DNA from: Variovorax ginsengisoli
GTDB lineage: Bacteria; Pseudomonadota; Gammaproteobacteria; Burkholderiales; Burkholderiaceae_C
Assembly: GCF_030486595.1 (NCBI RefSeq)
Contig: NZ_JAUJZH010000001.1
Location: forward strand, 248,001-312,000
Reading direction: 5' to 3'
DNA length: 64,000 nucleotides
Below, piece after piece: positions 29,466 through 38,864 of this stretch. The notes under the pieces were generated by a model that ran no database searches, had not been told where the DNA came from, and saw only the letters and a program-made list of their open reading frames with translations. Both the position numbers and the translations under genes were made by a program. Positions within the stretch are counted from its first letter, which is position 1; each line of letters opens with the position of its first letter.

Positions 29466-31199
29466 ATGGCCGCAGCCGAACCCCTCGTCAAAGACAGCTC
29501 GCCGATCGCCCTTCCAGGGCTTGCGCGCGCACTGGTTTCGGCCGGAAAGCTCCCGGCCAAGACGGCCGAGGACATCTACCAGAAGTCCCTGAGCGGCAGG
29601 ACCAGCTTCATTGCCGAGCTGACCGGCACCGGCGCCGTGTCGGCGGCCGACCTGGCGCACACGTTGTCGAGCGCCTTCGGCGCTCCGCTGCTCGACCTCG
29701 ACGCCATTGATTCCCAGCGGCTGCCCAAGGACCTGCTCGACCCCAAGCTGTGCCAGGCCTACCGGGTCGTGGTGCTCAGCAAGCGCAACAACCGTCTCAT
29801 TGTCGCAACAGCCGATCCTTCGGACCAGCAGGCGGCCGAAAAGATCAAGTTCGCCTCCCAGATGGGCGTGGACTGGGTCATCGCGGAGTACGACAAGCTT
29901 TCCCGCATGATCGAGGCGGCGGCGGTGAGCGCCTCCGAGACCATCGACAGCATCATCGGCACCGAATTCGAGTTCGACGAAGTCTCGGCCGACACCTCGA
30001 GCGAAAGCAACGACCCGGCGGTGGCCGAAGTCGAGGACGCGCCGGTCGTCCGGTTCCTGCACAAGATGCTGCTGGACGCCTTCAGCATGCGGGCCTCCGA
30101 CATCCACTTCGAGCCCTACGAGCACAACTACCGCGTGCGCTTCCGCATCGACGGCGAGCTGCGCGAGATCGCCAGCCCGCCGACGGTCATCAAGGACAAG
30201 CTGGCCTCGCGCATCAAGGTCATCTCCCGGCTCGACATCTCCGAGAAGCGGATCCCGCAAGACGGCCGGATGAAGCTCAAGATCGGTCCCGAGCGCGTGA
30301 TCGACTTCCGGGTCAGCACGCTGCCCACGCTGTTCGGCGAGAAGATCGTGATCCGTATCCTGGACCCGAGCAGCGCCCGCCTCGGCATCGATGCGCTCGG
30401 CTACGACGCCGACGAGAAAGAGCGCCTGCTCACGGCCATCGGCCGCCCCTACGGCATGGTGCTGGTCACGGGGCCGACCGGCTCCGGCAAGACGGTGTCG
30501 CTCTACACCTGCCTGAACCTGCTCAACAAGCCCGGCGTGAACATCGCGACCGCCGAGGACCCGTCCGAAATCAACCTGCCGGGCGTCAACCAGGTCAACG
30601 TCAACGACAAGGCCGGCCTGACCTTCGCGACCGCGCTGCGGGCCTTCCTGCGCCAGGATCCCGACATCATCATGGTCGGCGAAATCCGCGACATCGAAAC
30701 CGCCGACATCTCGATCAAGGCGGCGCAGACCGGCCACCTGGTGCTGTCGACGCTGCACACCAACGACGCCCCCACCACGCTGACGCGGATGCGCAACATG
30801 GGCATCGCGCCCTTCAACATCGCTTCCAGCGTGATCCTGATCACCGCCCAGCGGCTGGCGCGCCGGCTCTGCACCGTGTGCCGGACGCCGACCGAGGTGC
30901 CGCGGCAGGCCCTGCTCGACGCCGGCTTCAAGGACAGCGACCTGGACGGCTCCTGGAAGCCCTACCACCCGGTGGGCTGCTCGGCCTGCAACGGCGGCTA
31001 CAAGGGGCGCGTCGGCATCTACCAGGTGATGCCGATCACCGAGGAGATCCAGAAGATCATCCTTCGCGACGGCACCTCGCTCGACATCGCCAAGCAGTCC
31101 GAATCAGAGGGCGTCAGGTCGCTGCGCCAGTCGGGCCTGCGCAAGGTCATGCAGGGGCTGACCTCGCTCGAAGAAGTGCTGGCAGTCACCAACGAATAG
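29466..31199 (+). CDS. pilB: Type IV pilus assembly ATPase PilB
   Basis: Hexameric ATPase that powers pilus extension at the inner-membrane base. It has 577 residues. The N-terminal MshEN-like domain (residues 1-~150) is followed by a GspE-type ATPase: Walker A GPTGSGKTVSLY, Asp box and Walker B (DPDIIMVGEIRD), His box (LSTLHTND), and a tetra-cysteine zinc site (CTVCRTP with CSACNGG). It is first of the pilB-pilC-pilD string. No pilA gene lies next to it in this window, unlike in many gammaproteobacteria; the upstream gap instead holds tRNA relics. Confidence 0.97.
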   Translation: MAAAEPLVKDSSPIALPGLARALVSAGKLPAKTAEDIYQKSLSGRTSFIAELTGTGAVSAADLAHTLSSAFGAPLLDLDAIDSQRLPKDLLDPKLCQAYRVVVLSKRNNRLIVATADPSDQQAAEKIKFASQMGVDWVIAEYDKLSRMIEAAAVSASETIDSIIGTEFEFDEVSADTSSESNDPAVAEVEDAPVVRFLHKMLLDAFSMRASDIHFEPYEHNYRVRFRIDGELREIASPPTVIKDKLASRIKVISRLDISEKRIPQDGRMKLKIGPERVIDFRVSTLPTLFGEKIVIRILDPSSARLGIDALGYDADEKERLLTAIGRPYGMVLVTGPTGSGKTVSLYTCLNLLNKPGVNIATAEDPSEINLPGVNQVNVNDKAGLTFATALRAFLRQDPDIIMVGEIRDIETADISIKAAQTGHLVLSTLHTNDAPTTLTRMRNMGIAPFNIASSVILITAQRLARRLCTVCRTPTEVPRQALLDAGFKDSDLDGSWKPYHPVGCSACNGGYKGRVGIYQVMPITEEIQKIILRDGTSLDIAKQSESEGVRSLRQSGLRKVMQGLTSLEEVLAVTNE

Positions 31200-31257
31200 A
31201 ACGCGTCGATTCGCACGCATCAGCAGCAGCACCAGCACACGGAGAAGCGGAGATCCC

Positions 31258-32481
31258 ATGGCAACGGCAACAGCATCGTCCCGGACGGTCAAGGAATTCG
31301 TCTTCGAATGGGAAGGCAAGGACCGCAACGGCAAGACCGTCCGCGGCGAAGTCCGCGCCGCCGGCGAGAACCAGGTGCAGGCCGCCCTGCGGCGCCAGGG
31401 CATCCTCACGACCAAGATCAAGAAGCGCCGGATGCGCTCGGGCAAGGCGATCAAGCCCAAGGACATCGCGATCTTCACGCGCCAGCTGGCGACCATGATG
31501 AAGGCCGGCGTGCCGCTGCTGCAGGCCTTCGACATCGTCGGCCGCGGCAATGCCAACCCGAGCGTGGCCAAGCTGCTCAACGACATCCGCAGCGACGTCG
31601 AGACCGGCACCTCGCTCTCGGCGGCGTTCCGCAAGTTCCCGAAGTACTTCGACAGCCTCTACTGCAACCTGGTCGAGGCCGGCGAGGCGGCCGGTATCCT
31701 CGAAGACCTGCTCGACCGGCTGGCCACCTACATGGAGAAGACCGAGGCGATCAAGTCGAAGATCAAGTCGGCGCTGATGTACCCGACCTCGGTCATCGTG
31801 GTGGCCTTCGTGGTGGTGGCGATCATCATGATCTTCGTGATCCCGGCCTTCAAGCAGGTGTTCACCTCCTTCGGCGCCGACCTGCCCGCGCCGACCCTGA
31901 TCGTCATGGGCATCAGCGAATTCTTCGTCTCCTACTGGTGGCTGATCTTCGGCGTGATCGGCGGCGGCATCTATTTCTTCCTGCAGGCCTGGAAGCGCAA
32001 CGAGCGGGTGCAGAAGGTCATGGACCGCCTGCTGCTGCGCCTGCCGATCTTCGGCACCCTGATCGACAAGTCCTGCGTCGCCCGCTGGACCCGCACCCTG
32101 GCCACGATGTTCGCCGCCGGTGTGCCGCTGGTCGAGGCACTCGATTCGGTCGGCGGCGCCTCGGGCAATTCGGTGTATGCCGATGCAACGGTCAAGATCC
32201 AGCAGGAGGTGTCGACCGGCACCAGCCTGACCACCGCGATGACCAACGCCAACCTGTTCCCGTCGATGGTGCTGCAGATGACCGCGATCGGCGAGGAATC
32301 GGGCTCGATCGACCACATGCTGGGCAAGGCGGCCGACTTCTACGAGTCGGAAGTCGACGACATGGTCGCCGGCCTGTCGAGCCTGATGGAACCCATCATC
32401 ATCGTCTTCCTGGGCGTGATCATCGGGGGCATCGTGGTCTCGATGTACCTGCCCATCTTCAAGCTCGGCCAGGTCGTCTGA
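31258..32481 (+). CDS. pilC: Type IV pilus inner-membrane platform protein PilC
   Basis: Integral membrane platform that connects the PilB ATPase with growing pilin fibre. It has 407 residues, the usual length. Two tandem T2SSF domains are visible (IAIFTRQLATMMKAGVPLLQAFDIV and CVARWTRTLATMFAAGVPLVEALDSV), and the membrane helices include VIVVAFVVVAIIMIFVIPAF and the C-terminal IIIVFLGVIIGGIVVSMYLP. It follows pilB after 58 nt. The stop overlaps the pilD start codon by one base (TGATG), showing tight coupling. Confidence 0.97.
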   Translation: MATATASSRTVKEFVFEWEGKDRNGKTVRGEVRAAGENQVQAALRRQGILTTKIKKRRMRSGKAIKPKDIAIFTRQLATMMKAGVPLLQAFDIVGRGNANPSVAKLLNDIRSDVETGTSLSAAFRKFPKYFDSLYCNLVEAGEAAGILEDLLDRLATYMEKTEAIKSKIKSALMYPTSVIVVAFVVVAIIMIFVIPAFKQVFTSFGADLPAPTLIVMGISEFFVSYWWLIFGVIGGGIYFFLQAWKRNERVQKVMDRLLLRLPIFGTLIDKSCVARWTRTLATMFAAGVPLVEALDSVGGASGNSVYADATVKIQQEVSTGTSLTTAMTNANLFPSMVLQMTAIGEESGSIDHMLGKAADFYESEVDDMVAGLSSLMEPIIIVFLGVIIGGIVVSMYLPIFKLGQVV

Positions 32482-33332
32482 TGCTGGTGTCGCAGGGGGT
32501 GGACGCCGCAATGGCCGGCGTGCTGGGGCTCATGATCGGCAGTTTTCTCAATGTCGTGATCTACCGGCTGCCCAAGATGCTCGAGCGGCAGTGGGCGGCC
32601 GAATGCGCGAGCCTCGCCGACGGCGACGCGGCGGCAGCGCCCGCCGTCGAGCCCTTCAACCTGATGGTGCCGCATTCGCGCTGCCAGCAGTGCGGCCACG
32701 TGATCCGCTGGTACGAGAACGTTCCGGTGCTGAGCTACCTGGCGCTGCGCGGCCGCTGCTCTTCCTGCAAGGCGTCGATCGGCCTGCGCTACCCGGTGGT
32801 CGAACTGCTGACCGGCGCGCTGTTCGCCTGGTGCGTCTGGCGCATGCCCGGCCAGTACGGCGCGCTGGCCTGGTGCGCCTTCGCCGCCGCGCTGCTGGCG
32901 CTGGCGCTGATCGACTGGGACACCACCCTGCTGCCCGACGACATCACCCTGCCGCTTTTGTGGGGCGGCCTGCTGGCATCGATCGCAGGCTTCACCGGTG
33001 TGCCCCTCGCCCATGCGGTCTGGGGCGCCGTGGCCGGCTATGTGTCGCTCTGGGCCATCTACTGGCTGTTCAAGCTGACCACCGGCAAGGAGGGCATGGG
33101 CTATGGCGACTTCAAGCTGTTCGCGGCCTTCGGCGCCTGGTTCGGCTGGCAGGCGCTGGTTCCGATCATCCTGATGGCGTCGGTGATCGGCGTGGTGGTC
33201 GGGCTCGCGCTCAAGTTCAGCAGCGGCCTGCGCGAAGGCGGCTACGTGCCCTTCGGGCCCTTTCTGGCCGCTGCCGGCTTCACCGCCATGATCTTCGGCC
33301 CGGACGCGATCCTGCGCGCGGTCGGGCTCTGA
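32481..33332 (+). CDS. pilD: Prepilin peptidase / N-methyltransferase PilD
   Basis: Cleaves and N-methylates type IV prepilins and type II pseudopilins. It has 283 residues. The N-terminal domain has the tetra-cysteine zinc motif (CQQCGH and CSSCKAS), essential for methyltransferase activity. The C-terminal polytopic part carries the aspartyl-protease acidic residues (LALIDWDTTLLPD and GYGDFK). The first Met gives MLVSQGVDAAMAGVLGLMIGSFLN, a standard start. It is coupled to pilC by a one-base overlap. coaE follows after 13 nt, an order conserved widely among betaproteobacteria. Confidence 0.96.
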   Translation: MLVSQGVDAAMAGVLGLMIGSFLNVVIYRLPKMLERQWAAECASLADGDAAAAPAVEPFNLMVPHSRCQQCGHVIRWYENVPVLSYLALRGRCSSCKASIGLRYPVVELLTGALFAWCVWRMPGQYGALAWCAFAAALLALALIDWDTTLLPDDITLPLLWGGLLASIAGFTGVPLAHAVWGAVAGYVSLWAIYWLFKLTTGKEGMGYGDFKLFAAFGAWFGWQALVPIILMASVIGVVVGLALKFSSGLREGGYVPFGPFLAAAGFTAMIFGPDAILRAVGL

Positions 33333-33345
33333 GGGCGGGCGCACC

Positions 33346-33948
33346 ATGCGCATCGGCCTGACCGGCGGCATCGGCAGCGGCAAGAGCACCGTCGCATCGC
33401 TGCTGGTCGGGCTCGGCGCCAAGCTGGTCGACACCGATGCGATCGCCCGGGCGGTGGCGCAGCCGCAAGGCGCCGCCATGCCGGCGCTGGAGGCCGAGTT
33501 CGGCCCTTCGGTCATTGCGGCCGACGGCGGCCTCGACCGGGCGCGGATGCGCGAGCTCGTGTTCGCGGACCCGGACGCCAAGCGCCGGCTCGAAGCCATC
33601 CTGCATCCGCTGATCGGGGCCGAATGCGAACGGCAGGCGGCGACCGCGGCGGCCGGCCAGACGCTCGTCTTCGACGTGCCCCTGCTGGTGGAGTCCAGAC
33701 GCTGGCGCGCCATCGTCGATCGCGTGCTGGTGGTGGACGCGTCCGAGGCGGTGCAGCTGCATCGCGTGGTGGCACGTTCCGGCTGGGCGCCGGAAGCGGT
33801 CCGCGCCGTGATCGCGCAGCAGGCCGAACGCAGCCTGCGGCGCGCGGCCGCCGATGCGCTGATCTTCAACGAGACCTTGTCGCTGGCGGAACTCTCCCTC
33901 GAAGTCCGGAGTCTTTGGGATCGCTGGGCCGTCGCGGACACGCGATAA
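33346..33948 (+). CDS. coaE: Dephospho-CoA kinase
   Basis: Last step of coenzyme A synthesis, phosphorylating the 3'-hydroxyl of dephospho-CoA. It has 200 residues, the family length. The P-loop is GLTGGIGSGKSTVA at residues 4-17, followed by the lid and substrate residues (KLVDTDAIARAV, FDVPLLVES). It is third-from-pilB in the conserved pil-coaE-zapD-yacG cluster. An 81-nt gap separates it from the MBOAT gene, which looks inserted between coaE and zapD. Confidence 0.95.
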   Translation: MRIGLTGGIGSGKSTVASLLVGLGAKLVDTDAIARAVAQPQGAAMPALEAEFGPSVIAADGGLDRARMRELVFADPDAKRRLEAILHPLIGAECERQAATAAAGQTLVFDVPLLVESRRWRAIVDRVLVVDASEAVQLHRVVARSGWAPEAVRAVIAQQAERSLRRAAADALIFNETLSLAELSLEVRSLWDRWAVADTR

Positions 33949-34029
33949 TCTCCGGTCCGCCGGCGCGCGTGCGCCCGACAACAAGAAAGCGGCGTGCGTT
34001 TCGACCCCGCGAGACAGCCCTCCCCCAAG

Positions 34030-35523
34030 ATGCTTTTCAATTCGTACGCGTTCATCTTTTTCTTTTTCCCGATCGTGCTGGTCGGGTTCTTCCTGATCGG
34101 AAAGCGCAACGCACGGGCCGCCGCCGGATTCCTGGCGCTCGCCTCCCTGTTCTTCTATGGCTGGTGGAGTGTTCAGGCGCTGCCGCTGCTGCTGGGCTCG
34201 ATCTGCTTCAACTACTGGGCCGGCCTGCGCCTGACCCCCGGCCCCGGACGCACCGACACCGGCCGCAAGCGGATGCTGGTGTTCGCGCTGGTGGTCAACC
34301 TGGGCGTGCTGGCGGTGTTCAAGTACGCGAACTTCTTCGTCGCCAACGTCAACGACGGCCTCCTGGCCGCGGGCTATTCGCCGATCTCGATGCTGCACAT
34401 CGCGCTGCCGATCGGGATCTCGTTCTATACCTTCACGCAGATCGCCTTCCTGGTCGACTGCTGGCAGGGCAAGGTGCACGAGCGCAGCTTCGTGCACTAC
34501 GTGCTGTTCGTCACCTACTTTCCCCATCTGATCGCGGGCCCGGTGCTGCATCACGCGCAGATGATGCCGCAGTTCGCCAATCCGGCGACCTACCGGGTCG
34601 ACTACGACAAGGTCGCGCTCGGGCTGGCGATCTTCGTCTTCGGGCTGGCCAAGAAGCTGCTGATCGGCGACCCGATGGGCGAGTACGCCGACCTGATGTT
34701 CAACGGCGTCCACAACGGCATGACGCCGACGATGGGCACCGCGTGGGTCGGCGTGCTGGCCTACACGCTGCAGATCTACTTCGACTTCTCGGGCTACTCG
34801 GACATGGCCGTGGGCCTGTCGCTGTGCCTCGGCGTGCAGCTGCCGCTCAACTTCAATTCGCCCTACAAGTCGACCAACATCATCGAGTTCTGGCGCCGCT
34901 GGCACATCTCGCTGTCGACCTTCCTGCGCGACTACCTCTACGTGCCGCTGGGCGGCAACCGCAAGGGACCGGCGCGCCGCTACCTGAACCTGTTCCTGAC
35001 GATGCTGCTGGGCGGCCTGTGGCACGGGGCCGCCTGGACCTTCGTCATCTGGGGCGCGCTGCACGGCTTCTTCCTGATGGTCAACCACCTCTGGAACGCC
35101 AAGGTGCGCCGCAACGCCAAGCCCGGCAGGCTGGCGCGCCTGCTCGGCTGGCTGCTGACCTTCGTCTGCGTGATGATCGCCTGGGTGGTGTTCCGGGCCG
35201 AGAGCATGCACGCCGCGACCACCATCTACCAGGCCATGCTCGGGCTGCACGGCACCTCGGATTCGGTGTTCAGCGAACTCGGCGCCGTGCCCTACCGAAA
35301 GAACGACTTCTTCCATACGCTCCTGGTCGGGCTCTTCATCTGCCTGGTCATGCCGCCGACCATCACGCTGCAGCGCTGGGTGCCGCAGCTGCAGGCGCTG
35401 GCCGGCCGGCCGCGCCTGGCCTGGGTGTTCACGGCGCTGATGGCCGCCTTCACGGTGTACCTGCTGGGCGTCTGCGTTTCGAAGCTGGGCTCGTACAGCC
35501 CCTTCCTCTATTTCCAATTCTGA
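34030..35523 (+). CDS. MBOAT family membrane-bound O-acyltransferase (AlgI/DltB-like)
   Basis: A 497-residue polytopic membrane protein of the MBOAT/AlgI family, which transfers acyl (commonly acetyl) groups across the membrane to a polysaccharide or cell-wall acceptor. The start MLFNSYAFIFFFFPIVLVGFF is the AlgI-like N-terminus (an in-frame GTG 36 nt earlier would extend it). Hallmarks include FDFSGYSDMAVGL, FWRRWHISLSTFLRDYLYVPLGGN and the catalytic His in LGGLWHGAAWTF (~residue 332). The next gene, an SGNH-type protein, starts 1 nt after its stop, the usual MBOAT partner arrangement. No polysaccharide synthesis genes are nearby, so the acceptor is unknown. It sits between coaE and zapD. 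Confidence 0.9.
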   Translation: MLFNSYAFIFFFFPIVLVGFFLIGKRNARAAAGFLALASLFFYGWWSVQALPLLLGSICFNYWAGLRLTPGPGRTDTGRKRMLVFALVVNLGVLAVFKYANFFVANVNDGLLAAGYSPISMLHIALPIGISFYTFTQIAFLVDCWQGKVHERSFVHYVLFVTYFPHLIAGPVLHHAQMMPQFANPATYRVDYDKVALGLAIFVFGLAKKLLIGDPMGEYADLMFNGVHNGMTPTMGTAWVGVLAYTLQIYFDFSGYSDMAVGLSLCLGVQLPLNFNSPYKSTNIIEFWRRWHISLSTFLRDYLYVPLGGNRKGPARRYLNLFLTMLLGGLWHGAAWTFVIWGALHGFFLMVNHLWNAKVRRNAKPGRLARLLGWLLTFVCVMIAWVVFRAESMHAATTIYQAMLGLHGTSDSVFSELGAVPYRKNDFFHTLLVGLFICLVMPPTITLQRWVPQLQALAGRPRLAWVFTALMAAFTVYLLGVCVSKLGSYSPFLYFQF

Positions 35524-35524
35524 T

Positions 35525-36538
35525 ATGACTCCCGCGAAACTCTGGCTGCGGATCTTCGGGGCCGGCTTCCTCGTCATCATCGCGCTGCTGATCGTGACCC
35601 TGAAAACGCCGCCCTTCTATGGCGACATGACCCGCATCGGCCTGCTGTCGGAGACCGCCTTCGGCTGGCGCATCGAACCGCCGCACGTCGACCCGAAGTA
35701 CCTCAATGCGGTGCCGGTGGCCGAAGCCGACATCGTGGTGATCGGCGACAGCTTCTCGATGTCGAACCGCTGGCAATCGATGCTCACCCGGGCCGGCTAC
35801 CGGGTCACGACCACCTTCTGGGGCCAGATCAACGAGGAGCTCTGCGGCGACTTCGATGCCTGGCTCGATCGCGCGGGCTTTCGCGGAAAGCTGGTGATCG
35901 TCGAGAGCATCGAGCGCCTGGTGAACGACCGCATGGTCGCCACGCAGACCTGCAAGACGATGGCCAAGCCCTTCTCGGCCGGCATCAAGCCTTTCTTCGA
36001 GTCGCCCTCGTCGGTGCCGGCGCCGGTGCTCAACTGGGACGGCAAGCTGACCTCGGGCGTGCGGATCTATCGCAACACCCGGCGGGCGCGCGAGGCGACC
36101 GAGCCGATCCTTTCGAACGACAAGATCCTGGTGCGACCGGTTCCCGAGGGCTGCGCGTTGTTCAGCCACCAGCTCTGCGACAAGGTCCCGTTCTGGCCGG
36201 CCGACGACGAGAACGGCGAGCTCACGGTGCAGCACGCGGCCCAGATGAAGGCCTTCGGCGACGCCCATCCGCGGCGCGCCGTGCTGTGGATGATCATCCC
36301 CAACAAGACCACCGTGTATGTCAAGCCGGAACATTCGAAAGATTTCGTGACGGCATTCGGTGCCGCCGACATCGGCCCCGACCTGTTCAGCCTCTCGTTC
36401 GAGCAGAAAAACAAGGTCCGCGACTATTTTTTCCCGAACGACACACACCTGTCGATGCACGGGCAACTGGTGGTCGGCCAGCGGATGCTCGAAGCGGTTC
36501 GCAAGATCCTACCCGCCGCCCCCTCGAAGGCCTCTTGA
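35525..36538 (+). CDS. SGNH/AlgX-like O-acetyltransferase or esterase partner of the MBOAT protein
   Basis: A 337-residue protein with one N-terminal membrane anchor (residues ~7-25, IFGAGFLVIIALLIVTL) and a periplasmic SGNH-like domain. The nucleophile motif is IGDSFS (Ser76), with Asp306 and His308 in NDTHLSMHGQLV as the likely catalytic Asp and His. This is the layout of AlgJ/AlgX-type enzymes, which transfer acetyl groups delivered by an MBOAT protein. Overall similarity to a named family is not evident from sequence alone, so the substrate is unknown. It starts 1 nt after the MBOAT gene and ends 31 nt before zapD. Confidence 0.75.
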   Translation: MTPAKLWLRIFGAGFLVIIALLIVTLKTPPFYGDMTRIGLLSETAFGWRIEPPHVDPKYLNAVPVAEADIVVIGDSFSMSNRWQSMLTRAGYRVTTTFWGQINEELCGDFDAWLDRAGFRGKLVIVESIERLVNDRMVATQTCKTMAKPFSAGIKPFFESPSSVPAPVLNWDGKLTSGVRIYRNTRRAREATEPILSNDKILVRPVPEGCALFSHQLCDKVPFWPADDENGELTVQHAAQMKAFGDAHPRRAVLWMIIPNKTTVYVKPEHSKDFVTAFGAADIGPDLFSLSFEQKNKVRDYFFPNDTHLSMHGQLVVGQRMLEAVRKILPAAPSKAS

Positions 36539-36569
36539 AGCTATCATCTGCAACCGGAAGCCACCACGC

Positions 36570-37325
36570 GTGATCCTCTACGAGTACCCCTTCAACGAGC
36601 GCATCCGGACCTACCTTCGGCTGGAACACCTGTTCCGTCGCCTTGGCGAGCTGGTCCCGGCCGATTCGCCGCTGCTGCATCACTACGCACTCGTCACGAT
36701 CTTCGAGATCATGGACGTGGCGGCGCGCGCCGACCTCAAGGCCGACGTGCTGCGGGACCTCGACAAGCACAAGAACGTCTTCAACAGCTACCGCGGCAAC
36801 CCGGCCATCGCCGAATCGGTGCTGGACCAAGTGGTGGGCAAGCTCGAAAGCAATTTCACCACCCTCAACACGGTGCCGGGCAAGGCCGGCCAGGCCCTGA
36901 CCGAGAACGAGTGGCTGATGAGCATCCGCAGCCGCGCGGGCATTCCGGGCGGCACCTGCGAGTTCGACCTGCCGGCCTACTACGCCTGGCAGAACCGCCG
37001 CGCCCACGAGCGCCGCGCCGACCTCGAGCGCTGGTCGTCCACGCTCGCGCCGCTGGCCGAGTCGATCTACCTGCTGCTCAAGCTGCTGCGCGATGCCGAC
37101 GTGCCCTACAAGGTGATCGCGGCCAACGGCCAGTTCCAGCAGACCCTGCCGCAGGGCCGCAGCTTCCAGTTGCTGCGCCTGCGCATCGACCCCAAGCTCG
37201 GGCTGATTCCCGAAATTTCCGGCAACCGGCTGATGGTGTCGGTCAGGCTGATGCGGCATGGCACCGATGATCGCCTTCACCAAAGCACGGACGAGGCCCC
37301 GTTCGAACTGACCCTTTGCGCCTGA
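36570..37325 (+). CDS. zapD: Cell division protein ZapD
   Basis: FtsZ-bundling protein that stabilises the Z-ring, 251 residues (E. coli 247). It begins with [24 protein letters not shown] is the conserved ZapD start, and no ATG lies nearby in frame. Other conserved stretches are [39 protein letters not shown] and [10 protein letters not shown] at the C-terminus. It normally follows coaE in this cluster; here a two-gene MBOAT/SGNH insert lies between them. yacG follows after 8 nt. Confidence 0.95.
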   Translation: MILYEYPFNERIRTYLRLEHLFRRLGELVPADSPLLHHYALVTIFEIMDVAARADLKADVLRDLDKHKNVFNSYRGNPAIAESVLDQVVGKLESNFTTLNTVPGKAGQALTENEWLMSIRSRAGIPGGTCEFDLPAYYAWQNRRAHERRADLERWSSTLAPLAESIYLLLKLLRDADVPYKVIAANGQFQQTLPQGRSFQLLRLRIDPKLGLIPEISGNRLMVSVRLMRHGTDDRLHQSTDEAPFELTLCA

Positions 37326-37333
37326 GACATCCG

Positions 37334-37546
37334 ATGAGCGGTGCGACGAATTCCATCGGCGAGCGGATCGTCCGCTGCCCGGCATGCGGACAGGACAGTG
37401 TCTACGCGGCCAGCAATCCCTACCGGCCGTTCTGCAGCGCGCGCTGCAAGGGCATCGACCTGGGTGCCTGGGCCAGCGAAGAATTCAGGATGCCGGCCGA
37501 TGCGCCCCCGGACGACGATCCGTTCGGCGATCCGAAGCGGCAGTAG
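37334..37546 (+). CDS. yacG: DNA gyrase inhibitor YacG
   Basis: A 70-residue zinc-binding protein that inhibits DNA gyrase by binding GyrB. The zinc ligands are Cys15, Cys18, Cys34 and Cys38 (CPACGQ, and CSARCKG). The region between them includes the YacG consensus YRPFCS. The acidic C-terminal part (DAPPDDDP) is typical. The coaE-zapD-yacG order is conserved in many proteobacteria. The start is [10 protein letters not shown]; an upstream in-frame Met would overlap zapD. Confidence 0.93.
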   Translation: MSGATNSIGERIVRCPACGQDSVYAASNPYRPFCSARCKGIDLGAWASEEFRMPADAPPDDDPFGDPKRQ

Positions 37547-37566
37547 GCCGCCAGCCTCGGCCCCTG

Positions 37567-37995
37567 CTAAGCAGCGGGCGGCTCGAAGACCAGCCCGCGC
37601 TCCTGGGCCAGCCAGGCCAGCACCGGCAGTGCGCCCGGCAGCACCGGCGTCACGTCGAGCGGCAGTTGCTGCCAGCACATCGCCTGGCCCTCGCGCATCT
37701 CGAAATCGCCGCTCCAGCGATGCACCTTGCACCAGTGCAGGCGCACCAGCGCATGCGGGTAGTCGTGCTCGGTGACCTTCCAGACCGCGGCCCCGGCGAT
37801 CGTGATGCCGAGCTCTTCGTGCAGTTCGCGCCGAAGCGCCTCCTCGACGGTCTCGCCGGCCTCGAGCTTGCCGCCCGGGAATTCCCAGTAGCCGGCATAG
37901 GGCTTGCCTTCGGGCCGGGTCGACAGCAGCAGCGCATCGTCCTCGCGGATCAGGATGCCGACCGCGACTTCGGTGTGCTTGCGGGTCCCGGTCAA
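37567..37995 (-). CDS. Nudix hydrolase (MutT-like, 8-oxo-dGTP diphosphatase type)
   Basis: A 142-residue Nudix protein. The Nudix box GGKLEAGETVEEALRRELHEELGI lies at about residues 41-64 with all key Glu and Arg residues. RPEGKPYAGYWEFPGGK is the MutT-like sequence for 8-oxo-dGTP-type hydrolases that cleanse the nucleotide pool. The start is TTG, overlapping the stop of the DUF815 gene as TTGA; there is no in-frame ATG or GTG upstream of the conserved core. It is last in secA-argJ-DUF815-Nudix. In many proteobacteria mutT lies downstream of secA, which supports the call. Confidence 0.87.
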   Translation of the reverse strand: MTGTRKHTEVAVGILIREDDALLLSTRPEGKPYAGYWEFPGGKLEAGETVEEALRRELHEELGITIAGAAVWKVTEHDYPHALVRLHWCKVHRWSGDFEMREGQAMCWQQLPLDVTPVLPGALPVLAWLAQERGLVFEPPAA

Positions 37996-38864
37996 GCCGC
38001 GCGTCCTGCGTAGTCGCGCGCGAACTGATAGGCCACGCGGCCGCTGCGCGAGCCGCGCTCGAGCGCCCAGACCAGGGCCTCGGGGCGCGCGGCCTCGACC
38101 GCCTTGGCGTCGACGCCGAACGAGGACAGCCATTGGGCGACGATCGCCAGGTATTCGTTCTGGCTGAAGGGATAGAAGCTGACCCAGAGGCCGAAGCGCT
38201 CCGACAGCGAGATCTTCTCCTCGATCACCTCGCCCGGGTGGACTTCGCCATCTTCGGTGTGGGTGTAGCTGAGGTTGTCCTTCATGTACTCGGGCAGCAG
38301 GTGGCGCCGGTTGCTGGTCGCATAGATCAGCACGTTGGGCGTCGACGCGGCGATCGAGCCGTCGAGGATCGACTTCAGCGCCTTGTAGCCCGGCTCGCCC
38401 TCGTCGAAGCTCAGGTCGTCGCTGAAGATGATGAACTTCTCGGGCCGGTTGGCCACCACCTCGATGATGTCGGGCAGGTCGGTCAACTCGGCCTTGTCGA
38501 CCTCGATCAGGCGCAGGCCCTGCGGCGCATAGGCCTGCAGGCAGGCCCGGATCAGCGAGGACTTGCCGGTGCCGCGGGCGCCGGTCAGCAACACGTTGTT
38601 GGCCGGCCTGCCTTTGACGAACTGGCGCGTGTTGCGCTCGATCTTGTCCTTCTGGACGTCGATCTCCTTCAGTGCGTCGAGCGACATCGCGGCCACGTGG
38701 CGCACCGGCTCGAGCGTGCCATGGCCGGAGCTGCGGCGGCGGTAACGCCAGGCGATGGAGGCGCTCCAGTCGGCCGGCGCCGCGAGCGGCTGCGGCAGGA
38801 TCGATTCGATGCGCGCGATGAGGTGCTCGGCCCGCTCGAGCAGGCGTTCGAACTGAGGATTCAT
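37992..38864 (-). CDS. DUF815 family ATP-binding protein
   Basis: A 290-residue P-loop ATPase of the DUF815 family. Walker A is GARGTGKSS at residues 95-103, followed by a Walker B-like [12 protein letters not shown] and a sensor-type [11 protein letters not shown]. The N-terminal ~80 residues are helical. Family proteins are predicted AAA-like ATPases with no settled role. Its start overlaps the stop of argJ (ATGA) and its own stop overlaps the TTG start of the Nudix gene, so the three genes are coupled. Confidence 0.9.
   Translation of the reverse strand: MNPQFERLLERAEHLIARIESILPQPLAAPADWSASIAWRYRRRSSGHGTLEPVRHVAAMSLDALKEIDVQKDKIERNTRQFVKGRPANNVLLTGARGTGKSSLIRACLQAYAPQGLRLIEVDKAELTDLPDIIEVVANRPEKFIIFSDDLSFDEGEPGYKALKSILDGSIAASTPNVLIYATSNRRHLLPEYMKDNLSYTHTEDGEVHPGEVIEEKISLSERFGLWVSFYPFSQNEYLAIVAQWLSSFGVDAKAVEAARPEALVWALERGSRSGRVAYQFARDYAGRAA

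Noticed and set aside
29352..30968. A 538-codon minus-strand open frame opposite pilB
   Set aside because: It is antisense to well-conserved pilB motifs and shows no family resemblance.
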